Assembly (NCBI GenBank): GCA_944548615.1
Contig: OX155951.1
Location: forward strand, 37,320,995 to 37,384,994
DNA from: Micropterix aruncella
Lineage: Eukaryota > Arthropoda > Insecta > Lepidoptera > Micropterigidae
DNA length: 64,000 bases
Direction: 5' to 3'
This document shows positions 44,015 to 55,593 of this stretch, piece after piece (the stretch's first letter is position 1; each line of letters opens with the position of its first letter). The notes beneath the pieces are model-generated. The model was not told the origin of the DNA. It saw nothing but the letters and a program-made list of their open reading frames with translations, and did no database searches. The position numbers and the translations under genes are program-made.

Positions 44015-46105
44015 AATGGACCAAAACCAAGTGTCACCTACCGAATGGGTCAGTTTCACTTTCAGCGATTCCTTGGAATCACTGGAAAAACTTGGAAAAA
44101 TCTGGAAAAGCAGTCTTTGCACTAGATATGCTACTGCTATGTTCTGGCATATATGCGTAACTGGTAATTGGAGGGTGTTCACGCCAAATGATTGTTTGGA
44201 CGCAAAACATTAGATTTCTAATTGTTTTGTCCTTTGTTTCAATTATTGTACCCGGTCTGTCCTAATGTAAAATGAATATACCTACTTTAAACGCCAGTAT
44301 AAGTGTAATACGGTGTAATTATCTAAAAAATTAGTACAGTCACGGTAACTGCCTAATTTCTATATAACGCCATACACCTCTACACCGTTAATTTATCTAC
44401 GAAACGTTAGATAAATTACCTAATTATTTAAGCAAATGGCACGCTCGTTTCTAGTTACAAGTAAGTAAGCTATGATAGACGTCGCGTCGCACAGTGGACA
44501 ATCTCTCTGCGCTCTCGAACAGTTAACTCGTCGCTTTGTGGCTTTCAAGAAGCACCTTCGCTGTAGTAGATAATTTTAAAAAGAAGTTGGCGAAACAGTG
44601 GTATCGTCTCGATGATATTATATATAAGTATGCGAGTGGCGGTGCAGGTGCAACCAGCTATTAATCTATGTTTTCCGGAGAATGAGAAGGAAGACTTTGT
44701 AGCAGCAATGCGAGCGATGTCATTTCACTCGCACACCGCTTTCACCGCTCTCTTCTCATGTAACCCCAGAGCCGCCGCTTAGCCGGCAGTTGCAATATTA
44801 GCACGGAATAGAGAATTCGTGAGCACCGATCAGCTGTACTGAAACCGCGACACCGAGAGTGCACGTGCACCCAAACAGCGACATCAAGAGTGCACATGCG
44901 CAAATAAAAGAACAGCTAGTCGGTTCGAAAAAAGATATTGACGAATGTTACTGCTTATCACTATCGCACGAACCACGCGATCTATCTGATATCAGCCAAT
45001 TTAGAAGAAAGAACTATTGAGATATTTTTGCTGTCTTAAACAAGTACAAGTAAGCCACTAATCTCAAAAACCTTGTTGCTGACATCACTCAATTTTGTAT
45101 CAGTAAGATTAACTCCTTAAGGAACGTGGGACATAATATGTGTCCTATAATTTTAAAATCATTCTATAAATTATCGAAAACGAATAATTTATAAATTATA
45201 TTTTTCCATGTTATTGAGACATTGGAATCCTAATATTAGCAATAAAATATAGTTTTAATATATACCGTAATATTTTTGATAATATCGCAAATGACAAACA
45301 AAACCCTAGTGATTTTAAATTAATAAATAAAATATTTATGGAGACTTTTTCAAAACATTTTTTCCTTTAGTGCGTTTTTTATTTTAGTACATATTTTTTC
45401 TGAGCTTAATAATAAAATAATCAAATTTTCGAAAAAGTTGTAACATCTTTATGGACCACATGGACACTTATGTCCTATGGATGTATACAAATGTATTGAA
45501 CCATTTTTTACAAAATTTGACATACATGTTATACTTGTATACATCGCCCTTTAGCAGTTTTATGTATCAACATTTTCCATACTCTATAGCAAAGCTTAAG
45601 TTACTATCAAGAATCGAGGATCTCGATGCTATCGACACCGCATTTTATATCCGTACGTGATTATGAAAGAATTTGGGCTGGCAGAAAAGCCCTCTAGGGT
45701 TCGAATTTTATGATTTCAAAGTCCCTCATTCCTTCAAGGTGTGGACTGTTCGACAAGGCAGGGCGTAGTTTTGAAGTGGGCAAATGTTTCACGAACCAGG
45801 CAATCGCTATCGTTGTTAAGTCAGATTATAAGAGGCAATGATCCCAGCGAAGGTGCACCTAAAAGATGTCCTACAGCAGCTGTGTTACCAAGATTGATAA
45901 CTTCGATCTGGACAAAAAAAGTCGCTACAACAAGCACTAATAACCAATGTTACCTTTTAATTCTCTAAATATCACGTGGGAACAGCCTCGAATCTGTTAT
46001 TTTTCTTAGCCGGAGCAAAAACTTGGCTTATGCGCCCCTCCCCTCCAACATTTGACACTAGTGATTAAATAAACTCACAAAATATTCATACTGGGTGATT
46101 ATTTT
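44015..46105. other. no gene; hairpin at 44390-44419
   Basis: TAATTTATCTA and TAGATAAATTA form a perfect 11-bp stem with an 8-base loop. 44460-44930 is more GC-rich and contains a TATATAAG box at about 44623 and a diverged tandem pair (CGACACCGAGAGTGCACGTG / CGACATCAAGAGTGCACATG), features that would fit an LTR or a promoter, but no partner was found. No coding domain seen, including 45741-45968. Confidence 0.4.
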
Positions 46106-46109
46106 GTGA

Positions 46110-47813
46110 CCCGAAAAAGACAACATCAGGATTAGGGATATAAAAAACGTCACCACAGAAATCAGTCCAGTACTACGTCGTTTAATTAATCTATGTATAA
46201 AGACAGGACAATTTCCAGATGCCTTAAAGACTTATATAATAATACCCATCTACAAGAAGGGAAACCATCTACATTGTAGTAATTACAGGCCTATACCTAT
46301 ACTATCTACTATAGACACAGTTATCGAAGCCTACATCGGAGATAAAATACAAAAATACTTCCAAAATCACGACATATTCGCGAAAAATCAACACGGCTTT
46401 CTAAAAGACAGAAGCACTACTGAGCTGCTATCTAAATTTGCAAATAAAATAAACACAACTCTAAATGACAAGAAACATGTGATCATACTCTTAATAGACT
46501 TTTCTCGTGCATTTAATACCTTAAAACACAGTCAATTTCCGAAAGTCTATGAAGAAGCCGGAATAAGGGGAAATGTATCGAGTCTGCTAACAAACTACCT
46601 AAGCAACAGACACATGATAGTTGAAATAAATAACAAATTTAGTAGTGTGGAGATAGTACGATCAGGCACTGCTCAAGGAAGCATTTGTGGCCAATACTGT
46701 ACATCATGAATACAAATGGGATCAGCGGATGTACTTCCGACTGCCAAATGTATACCTACGCCGATGACACCTGTTTATTTGCGTGTGGCACGAACATTAA
46801 TACGTATTCTCAATAGGAAACATGATTTCAATAAGATACAGGAATGGGGACATAACAATGGGCTGATAAGCAATGCAGAAAAAACTGAAGTTATGCATAT
46901 CAGGTCATCACAGGCAAGAGAACGAGGAAGTAGCTTTGCAATTAAATTCCATAAGCATAACTGTCTACATAATTCACAGCCGGATTGTCGGTGTAAGCAT
47001 ATAAAAAAGTCGATGCGAAAGGTACCTTGGACTAATGATTGATAAGAAATTCAACTGGGAAGTGCACATTAATAATATAGCCAAAAAAAGTTAGACAAAT
47101 AATTATAAAAATCTACATTTAAAATACATTCTCAAATACAACTAGCTGAGAAGTATTTTGTATTTGAGATTTATTTTGTATTTAAGATGAGATACTTCTC
47201 AACCTGAGAAGTCTGTATTTTGCCCTGGTCGAATCTATTATTGCTTACGGAATTACGACCTACGGCAACACTTTTAAATCTTACATAGCTCGCATCACTT
47301 TCTCTACAACACCTTATTTTAAAAATGATAGTTCCTAACAATATAAACGAATAGACCGCGGGAGTACAAAGGTGGACTGTGAGTGAATGCGATAGAGGAA
47401 TAGAAAGACATAGCTGCATAAGCCCCTCCCTCTATCCTTGTCTAGTCGGGCATGAGCGTTTATCATTCTTTAAACGATTATAATAATTCGGAATCCTTAA
47501 TTCCGAATCATGTCCTGCACATGCGCGACTAAACAACTTTGTTTCTGAAATAATACTAATGAGGCGGCTCTACTATTTAAAATAAATGATCTATTATATC
47601 GGCGCAACGTGAATGATGCTATATCCTTTTAAAATAATGAACGGCATATTTGACTGCACTGACCTGGTGGGCACAATTGGGGCGCCAATTTCACCCTTTT
47701 CGATTGCCACCGTTTAAAACTAATTCGTCCAGAAATGGAGTACTCAAACGCTGCCCCGAGCTTTACAACGCGCTCTTAAATAGTATTGATATATTTAATA
47801 TTTCCATAACCAC
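46110..47813 (+). pseudogene. LINE reverse transcriptase, 5' part of a copy split by the LTR element
   Basis: Starts abruptly with TTEISPVLRRLINLCIKTGQ, IIPIYKKGN..NYRPI (RT 1-2), KNQHGFLKDRSTTELL, motif A (ILLIDFSRAFNTLKH), motif B (SGTAQGSICG) and, in another frame, motif C (CQMYTYADDTCLFACGTN at about 46740). Then WGHNNGLISNAEKTEVMHI, a KFNWEVHINNIAKK block and LRSLYFALVESIIAYGITTY. A small palindromic insert breaks it at 47110-47195 and a repeat-like segment at 47338-47560. The final stretch (RNGVLKRCPELYNALL) is cut at 47813 by the LTR element and continues at 57568. CR1/Jockey-type by layout. All catalytic motifs are present but frames are broken. Confidence 0.85.
47810..47813. other. 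target-site duplication CCAC, left copy
   Basis: CCAC precedes the left LTR here and follows the right LTR at 57568-57571. A 4-bp duplication fits Ty3/gypsy integration. Confidence 0.8.
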
Positions 47814-49787
47814 TGTCATGAGACCCGAATAATTTTTAATATATCAGTTAATTTTATAGATTACAATATTATTATTTTACCAATATACTTCCGGACGATA
47901 TGGAGAGATTTGTTTATATAGTGGGCGCCAGCCCGGAAGAAGTAGAAGATTTATTTCGGATCTATGAACAAGTGCCAGAGTCCTTCCACCGTTTAGAATT
48001 CTTCTGGGGCAGGGGTATGTAGGCTGCGTCGGGATTTGCGTCGGTTCGCTCAGTCCATCTCAGGCACGGGGGTATTTAGAATCCCTTAGTGACCCAGTCT
48101 ACGGTAAGATGACCATCCCTATGGGATGAACGGCCTTTTATGGATATTGAATTGCTAACTTATTTGAACCATTTCCCTTACTAAATAATATATTATTATT
48201 CTCGTTCGAACGCCCTCTAGCGGTGGCGCGGCGAGTTACTTAGCAAAATTGATATCATTTTGCTCAACCTGCATTGTGCTACTAATGCCCGCGTTTCGCC
48301 GCTAGATGGCGCGGACGCGACGGCGGATTCGGTTAATTTAAATTAAATCTTGCTGGAATATGCGCAAAATCAACTTGTAACATAAATAAGTGTGCTTTAT
48401 TTCCCTTAATAAAGAATTCTGAATTTAATGAATTTTCCCAAATAATACTGGAAACTGATTTTAATATTTTATAAATGTATCTCAACCAATCCTTTCCTTT
48501 TATGGTTTTTTATTCTATTTTATTTATATAAAAAAAATGAAAATGAAATATATGATATATGACGATATTAAAAATGAAATTATTCTGATATTGAGATGAT
48601 TATGAGTAAAATAAAAGATACTTTTTCGACCCAAATTTACTATTTATTTTTCTATAACCTGTTGCGAAGACATTTCCCGAAACTATATGCGTGATATTGA
48701 ATATTTATATTATTTATGAAACTTAATTTTAATCCGTCGATCGTCGAAGGCCTTGCGAGATTTTTACGAGCGTACGTGACAATTATTACATTTTACCCGT
48801 GTTTCGATGAGCATTATTCGTAACTGGTTTTTCCTATTTTTGCCCTACAATGATTTGGCAATTTTAGTGTCGGGTACGCTGCACTTTCAACTATCGTAAA
48901 CGACGGTAGTCTTTTGCTCTATCATTTTCCCTGATATTTAAATTTGGAAATATTACGTATTCCCTGACGATGACTTGCATTTATATTTATCTATAATTTG
49001 GTATTTTACTTCATAAGCTATTTTATTAATTTATCTGATTTTTAATTGCCTCGGGAAGAACTCAATGCCATTCTGATTTCGCCACGTTTTAATCCCAAGA
49101 TTGTCTAACGTGGATTTTAATTATATTTATATATTTTTTACAGCCTACATTTTAAGTAGAGATCGCCGAAATGATTTTAGATTTATTGGCGGTGTCTATC
49201 GTTGATCCTATATTAGAAACTACGGATTCCTATATTCAGAAAAACGGGTTAGCACGTATATGTCGTGCAAGACGGGTCTGAAGGACTAAGAGTATTGCAC
49301 GATCGTGGTATTGCAAGTTAGAATAAAAGAAATCGAATTTTACTTTAAAAAAAACCGAAAATGAGAATATAATCTACTTGCCCCAAATAGGATGTGGAGA
49401 TCACGCTGGAATGCTTTGCCTGCGCCGCACTTGATTCTAGTTATAATTTCTAAAGATGACTTTGACTTTTATATTTTATTCGTAGATGTAGGTAGGCCAC
49501 TTCGAAGTCGTGAAATGAGCTCCGGCGGCCGGTAATCGCCGCGAGGCAAAAACCGACCGCCGCGCTGAAACGACGACCTTGTCCGGCGAGTGCTTCGGGC
49601 CCAAAAAAAACTACTCTCACTAGCGATTCTCTACACCCGTGTTCCATCTAATCGCTAGTGATGCCTATTGTGCGATAAAATTCGCTTGTATCCTATATTA
49701 TTGTTATTTTATTTTTATTAACTAATTTTGGCAATAATTGTTTATTATATTGTTTGTTAAACCCGTAATGGTTTTATGACCATTACA
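47814..49787 (-). repeat. LTR (3' LTR of the minus-strand element)
   Basis: 1,974 bp starting TGTCATGAGACC and ending ATGACCATTACA on the plus strand; TAATGG...CCATTA forms a small stem at the latter end. Contains GC-rich blocks at 48205-48330 (two CTCF-like motifs) and 49510-49600. The 65-codon open frame at 49450-49647 is not considered coding. Confidence 0.92.
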
Positions 49788-52700
49788 TGCCGGAAAAGAT
49801 GTTCAGTCTTCGCCCACGAAGACCTTAAACACCAAAGACTAAACGAACTACTATAAGAATCTACCACCTAAAGCGTAGCCATCGCTACGGTTCTTTAGTT
49901 GCCGTGCTACGCTTGCTACGACATAAAAATTTCTAAAAGTTTTATTATATTTTGTCTTGACAGTTTAAAGTACATTATTATTAAGAGATAACCCCTGCTT
50001 CTAGTCTCGTATTATCTAAAGAAATTATATTTTATAATAAATTTTCCGAAGTTGGAAATTTTTGAGGTTTTCCGATTTTCTACTAAGTTATTAAAAGAAA
50101 GCTATTTATCCAAGTTAGAAAAATGCTCTGCGAAACACGTCCTTTATAACCTTACATTTTACAATTTTGATACAGTGAATACAGTGGCCTGTGTCGTCTA
50201 TTCCGCTCCGTCCAGGGTCTTGTCATTGTCTGCCGTTTTGCCGTATTTCCTTTTATGTATTTTTCCTTCATTTGTGTTCGTATTTGCCCATATGATGCTC
50301 AATTGTCGTCTTTGCCTCGTTACGTCCGGAACTCGTCACCTTGGTAAGAGATGTAGAGAAGAAAGTCATATTAGTAGAGGTTCGCTCCCAAAGCTTTTTG
50401 CTTCGGAGCTTGAACACGAAAATGTCAATTTATACATGTAAATCTGGACACATCATCTGATGCTTTTATAAAGTCTATCGAAGTGTAGATGTACTGTTTC
50501 AAAAAAATGTTTAAAATTTTGTCCAATTTCTAACTTCTTTATCCCATTTTTCCCATTTTTTGCCCCTCACTGCACAAATGCACTTTTTTTAAAAGTTGCT
50601 ACACTGAATTGAAGATCAATGCACTGTCGATTGGTATATTAGTCTCTATCTAAAACAATGCAGTCCGCATTTTCTCTCACAATCTTGGGGGAATTGTCTC
50701 GTTCACGCGCTTGTCCGTTTTGCTTTACTGGTCGGTCCACGATACCGTCCCTGGTAATACTGCAGGTCGCATGTTGCCGGTGCTGACGTCATATGTAGTT
50801 TCGTCTATTTACGTGCCTCCTGGCCTTCCTGTTGCGGTGAAAAAGGAAATATTTCGACTTTTTACCTTAGGTTTCTGCGTGGTCTGGAGTCGGATAAGCG
50901 TGATTGGATCTTATTTACTTCGGTCGATCCTCGGTATCTTCCTTTGCTATTTGTATGGGTGTGCTGCGCTTTCGAGGAGTCGTGAGCCATTGCTGCTGAT
51001 CTCTGTCGTCCGCGTCGTGGCTCTTCCAGCTGCCATATAGCGTTTCCATTTTGTCCTTTTATTATCGGCGTCCTCTTTCTCGTCGCTCTGTCTCTTTCTG
51101 GAATGTATAATTTTCTTTGCTGCATCATATGGTCTCTTATTTTTTACTAGGATTGCGGTTGGCTGGCAATTCATTAGGAAGGTTTGACAGGAAGGGCATA
51201 TTCTCGTATACAACTTTATTTTTATTTCGAAAAATTTGACGGAACAAAAGAGACGTGCTTCTGCGTTTTCTTTACAAATTACAGAAATTTTTAAACTACT
51301 ACATCTATTCTTACTATTTAATAAAAAAACATTTTTATTTTACTTTTTTTTTTTTTTTAAACAAAAATTTTCCCACATTGCTTTTCAAATAAGCTTCCAG
51401 TAACTAAATTTAAGACTATATTTTATTAGGTGTTCGTATGGATACACCTTCCGATTTTCAGATTTTCTTCTTCAAACAAGTGTTGAGGTTTTTCGTATTT
51501 CAATATTTAAGTAAAAAGAAAACTAAACATTTTGATAACGCTCCACTTCTTGTGAGAGCTTATCTTAATTACTACAAATCAAATGTTACAAAGTAAATTA
51601 TGTCTCAACGTCGATCTTTATTTATATGTGTGGCTGGCTTAATAAATTATGGGCAGATTTCTAGCGTGATATCTTTTTAAGAGTATGGAAAAATTGAAGA
51701 GTGTATATTTATATGAAATTTATGTGTTGTGAGACGTGGACAGTATCTCGCACATTTATATTTAATTTATTAAAAAAAATCATTTATATAATTTACACCA
51801 AGTATTTTTGTTAATAGTATGTCATGGTGAGGGTTCCAATGACATTGATAATTTTTCATATAATAGATTATTCACCGTCTCAGTGGTATTGGTCTCCCCG
51901 AGTGAAATATAAGATATATATATATATATGAGATTTCCCTTTAAAAATATTTATAAGTTTTGTTGTATAGAAATGAACTATATATTGGTGACCAGTCTCT
52001 GTTGAAACAATAATAGACGTCGATCCACATAATTTTAATTCATGCGGAAGCGTGGACACTATAGTCTTTAATTTAATAGAAAACTATGGGAAATCTTTAG
52101 ATTTTTTTAAAAAAAAAACTTTTATGATACTATATATGGTGACTGTTCTGCGATCTAAAGCGCATATTAACTACGTAATTTACTCTAGTAGTAGTAGGTT
52201 AATAGTAAATCTTATATACCTTGTTCGGCAAGAATTTATTTAACTTATCAGGTTTTTAAGCCTTCCGAATTTAATGTTTGTGTTGAACATATATTTTACT
52301 GAGATGTTATTATTGTTGTCTTGAGTGTGAATGATAAAATTTTCAATATTTAGCTTACGTTTTTCTCTTTCGCGACTTGTTCATTCTACGTGCTTACATC
52401 TACATGCTAAGTCTTCCTAACATACAATCTTTCATACTAAAAGTGGTTGCCTTGTATTTATTATTTTTACCAATTCTTGACAGTACAAAATGATTCTTCT
52501 CTACAGTATTGTACATTTAATCAGAAATTACGTGTTCAGCTAAGATTAATTCGCTACTAACTATGAGCGTTTATGGACAAACTAATTTTGAGCAGCGTTT
52601 CAGCGGGACATAACGGAAAATCTATAAGTCTTTTTTGAAGAAAAAAGACAATAAAAACAATTCATGGTATGGAAAAAATATTCCATGTCCTGATAAACTC

Positions 52701-53716
52701 AGGATCGGACGAGATCTTTCTGTAGCTATATGTTGTAATATACAATGGTTTTTTTTATCGTGAACATTCTAGTCGCTAATTAGAAATGTCAGCAGTTTCG
52801 CCACGTAATTACATAATAGTAAAAAAAATAAATAATAATAGTAGAGTTTATTCATAAATGAATTTAGGACTTGTCCGTGAACAATTTTAATTTGAACGCG
52901 AACGGTTTAACGTCCGGTATACTCTATTTAAAATATAATACTATACAATAATTTGTATCCTTCAGAGCTGATCAAAGTAAATTTTAATTCTACCTGTCAG
53001 GTGATGTTTACAATAGACGGGTATCAAGCACCCAGGTGTTTTTACTCCATGAGCAGGGTTAGATCACCGAACCCTTCAGTTTTGCTTATATGCAAATATA
53101 TAGTATAAAATGATAGGTATAGAAGTATCTCAATCCTTAGACTTATCCGCATGGCTCCTTTTTACTATATTATATGTTAAATATATACATATATATGATA
53201 TTTTATATAAATATATTTTGACGCGAAACTTGGTACTATTCTTTCTCCCTATTTTTTTTCCAGTCAATCCGGGTTCTTAGCCGGATAAGATGTTAAGAAA
53301 AAAAATTTTTTTTTTTATTAAAAAAAAATTTTTTTTAATGATGTTATCTATTGTATGTGAAATTATATATTTATTTATTTTACTTATTGAAAATTTAGTG
53401 TTGTATGTGTTTTTATTTTTATCATGCTACGCCCTTATGTGTCTGTTACTTTTTCTTTATGTGTGATTATTATTTTTTTTTAGCCTTGAATACTTGTATC
53501 GAATACTTATATACTTTATCTGTTACCTTTATTTACTTAATATTTTGTATTTTGCTCTGTTTTTATATTTTTTCTTTTACTTTTCACTTGCAACTATCTC
53601 ACGGTGTACCCAATATAGTCGTTCCTTTTAGTGATTTTGCATATTCCGGATTACATGTGGATATTATGCGAATGTTATTTGCAATGTGAAATGTTCTGCG
53701 TATTTTTTGTGTGACC
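49788..53716 (-). other. interior of LTR element downstream of integrase, no recognised gene
   Basis: 3.9 kb on the side where an env-like ORF would lie in errantiviruses. The only open frames on the element's strand are at 50862-51213; one has a CPSC motif and a basic Arg/Lys-rich half, without a domain I know. No signal peptide or transmembrane layout like an env protein was seen. The rest is AT-rich with homopolymer runs. Confidence 0.5.
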
Positions 53717-54124
53717 CTAATTTTTACACAGGTCTTTTATGTGGTACGTCCCACGATTTTTGCCGTGTTCGTCAACCAATACATAGGCTATGGGGGACTT
53801 TTTCGCGATGATTTTGCATTTTGAATATCTGGGCGCTAGTTTGTTTGAGAAAAACTCTGCTTTTCGCGATTGCATGTGATTTTTCGCCCATACGAAATCA
53901 CCGACTGAGAATTCGACGTGCTTTCTCCTCAGGTTATATTTTGAGGCGTTATTTTTGAAAGCTTCCATGAGTCTTTCCCGCACGACGTCATATGCGTCCG
54001 CGAGCGTCTCGAGTGCTTTTGCGAATTCCTGTGGACTGTCTATTGCTATTTTGGATTTTTCTTCTGGAATGAAACTAAACATTTGTTTTCCTGGGTGCCA
54101 TTTTGCGATTGCTTCCCGATATGC
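53717..54124 (-). pseudogene. integrase C-terminal fragment (Ty3/gypsy)
   Basis: Open from a stop at 54125-54127 to a stop at 53717, 135 codons, with the first Met at 54082. The N-terminal 15 residues before that Met (AYREAIAKWHPGKQ) look like integrase core C-terminus, so the Met is not a true start. The end carries YNLRR...F.VGDFVWAKN, KLAPRYSKCKI and a closing GTYHIKDL, the GPY/F-type module that follows the integrase core in Ty3/gypsy elements. The catalytic DDE core is absent. The preserved end without a body indicates a large internal deletion. Confidence 0.85.
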
Positions 54125-54127
54125 TCA

Positions 54128-55279
54128 ATGTGTCAACCACTTACCAAATTTATGTGTGTAAGTGTTTTGAGAAGAAAAAAAAGAAATTAAATTCAGATCT
54201 TGTTATAGTTGAACAGTGTGAAGTCGTGTGCTAGATACAATTTAAAAATTTCAAGTGTGTAAGGTGAATGCTGAAAATTATTAGTACATATATAAGTGTT
54301 AAAGCTAGAAGATGATTCACATGAAAGAAATACAAGTTAAAGAGAAAAAAAAAACAAAATTAAAATTTATTAAAAAGAAAAAATTTTTTTTTTGAACCAC
54401 CCTGTATATCAGGGTATATTTCTAAGTGTTGATTCTAAGTTATTATACGTTATTTAAATTTGCATGAGGTTAAGTAAGTTTTTAAATTTTACTGCGTGTA
54501 TTATTTTTTTTGACACCCTGTATTCGTGTGCACCTCTAAGTGTAGTTCCTTGTTACCATAATTTAATATTATTATTTTTCAAAATTAGTTTGTTTCGTTT
54601 TTCCTAAAGTTTATTCTTTCTTTACGTTTTTGTTTGCAGTGTTTTGTTTCTCATTCATTTACTTATTTTGTCACTATCAGATATATTAAATTTCCTGTAT
54701 TCGTAATTTTCCTAAGTGCCTAAAGCCCATGTACTGTTCGACGCACACAGTAGTGTTCGTACGTATTTCTAGTTTTCACATTTGTTAGAGTTCCTTATGG
54801 TTCACTTGCGACGCTAGGTATTCCGTGTCAATGTATAAGTGCTTGCAATTTTATATAAGAACAGAGAAATTTTTGTTATTATTATAGTTGACGCAATGTT
54901 TATTTTTCGTTTATAGAAGCTAAAACTGAATCATATATTAGAGATGTTATATGAAAATTGTATTTATAAATATTTTATGAAAATTTTATTAAAATTTTAA
55001 AGTGTTTTAAGGGCGTGCCGGTGTGTAAACGTGTACGTGTGTGTTGTGTTTAATTTATATTTTAAAAAATTAATTAGTACCAAGTTCGTTGCCTGTATAA
55101 AAATAATAATAAATATTTAATAATAGTTTCGCAACAGTAATATATTAATATTTTGAAAAGTTGCGATATATAAGAAAGAAAGGGTGGGAGGGCGGGAAAT
55201 ATTGTTGTAGTAAAAAATAGTTGATATGAAAAAAATTAAATAATAAATTGTATGTATTAGTTTGAAAAAAAATTTTGTT
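54128..55279 (-). other. interior of LTR element between leader repeats and integrase, no recognised gene
   Basis: AT-rich with poly-A/T runs, no ORF above background on either strand. Gag and most of pol should lie here in an autonomous copy and are missing. Confidence 0.55.
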
Positions 55280-55593
55280 TGACAGTTATGGAAAGAAAAT
55301 TTTGCACCGCGTTGGGCCCAATTTGTAGGCGACCAGCGTGATCGCTTTAAATCAAAAGATAAATTATTTTGAAAAAATTGTTTGTAAAAAAAATTATTAT
55401 GAAAAGATCTATAAGCCCCAAGTTGGAAGCCAATTTGTCATGCGTCCAACTTGGTCATTTAGTCAAACAGAAGATAAAATTGTTTTGAAAAAGAATACTG
55501 TTTGGAATGTTTGAAAAAAAAATTAGCCCCCGTTGGCTCGCCAATTTGTTTGAAAGTTTGAAAAGAAAAATAGACCCACTTTGGGCGCCAATT
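55280..55593 (-). repeat. tandem units of LTR end, primer site and leader
   Basis: Four related units on the plus strand: CGTTGGGCCCAATTTGTA (55310), CAAGTTGGAAGCCAATTTGT then CATG (55419), CCGTTGGCTCGCCAATTTGT (55529) and CACTTTGGGCGCCAATTTGT then CATG (55577). Each is preceded by an A-rich leader. At least two include the CATG that belongs to the LTR edge, so the unit spans the LTR/primer-site junction. Confidence 0.6.
55575..55590 (-). other. primer-binding site of the LTR element
   Basis: TGGCGCCCAAAGTGGG on the minus strand, 3 bases from the LTR end, close to the TGGCGCCCAACGTGGG type used by many insect Ty3/gypsy elements. It fixes the element's orientation. Confidence 0.75.

Noticed and set aside
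47672..47692. Primer-site-like ATTGGGGCGCCAATTTC just left of the LTR element
   Set aside because: It lies in the C-terminal part of the LINE, 120 bases from the LTR, and the true primer site is on the other side of the element in the minus orientation.
49450..49647. 65-codon open frame present in both LTRs
   Set aside because: It is duplicated only because the LTRs are identical, has no domain, and lies in a GC-rich LTR part where stop codons are rarer.
50052..50441. 129-codon plus-strand open frame inside the LTR element
   Set aside because: Runs against the element's orientation and matches no gag, pol or env feature.
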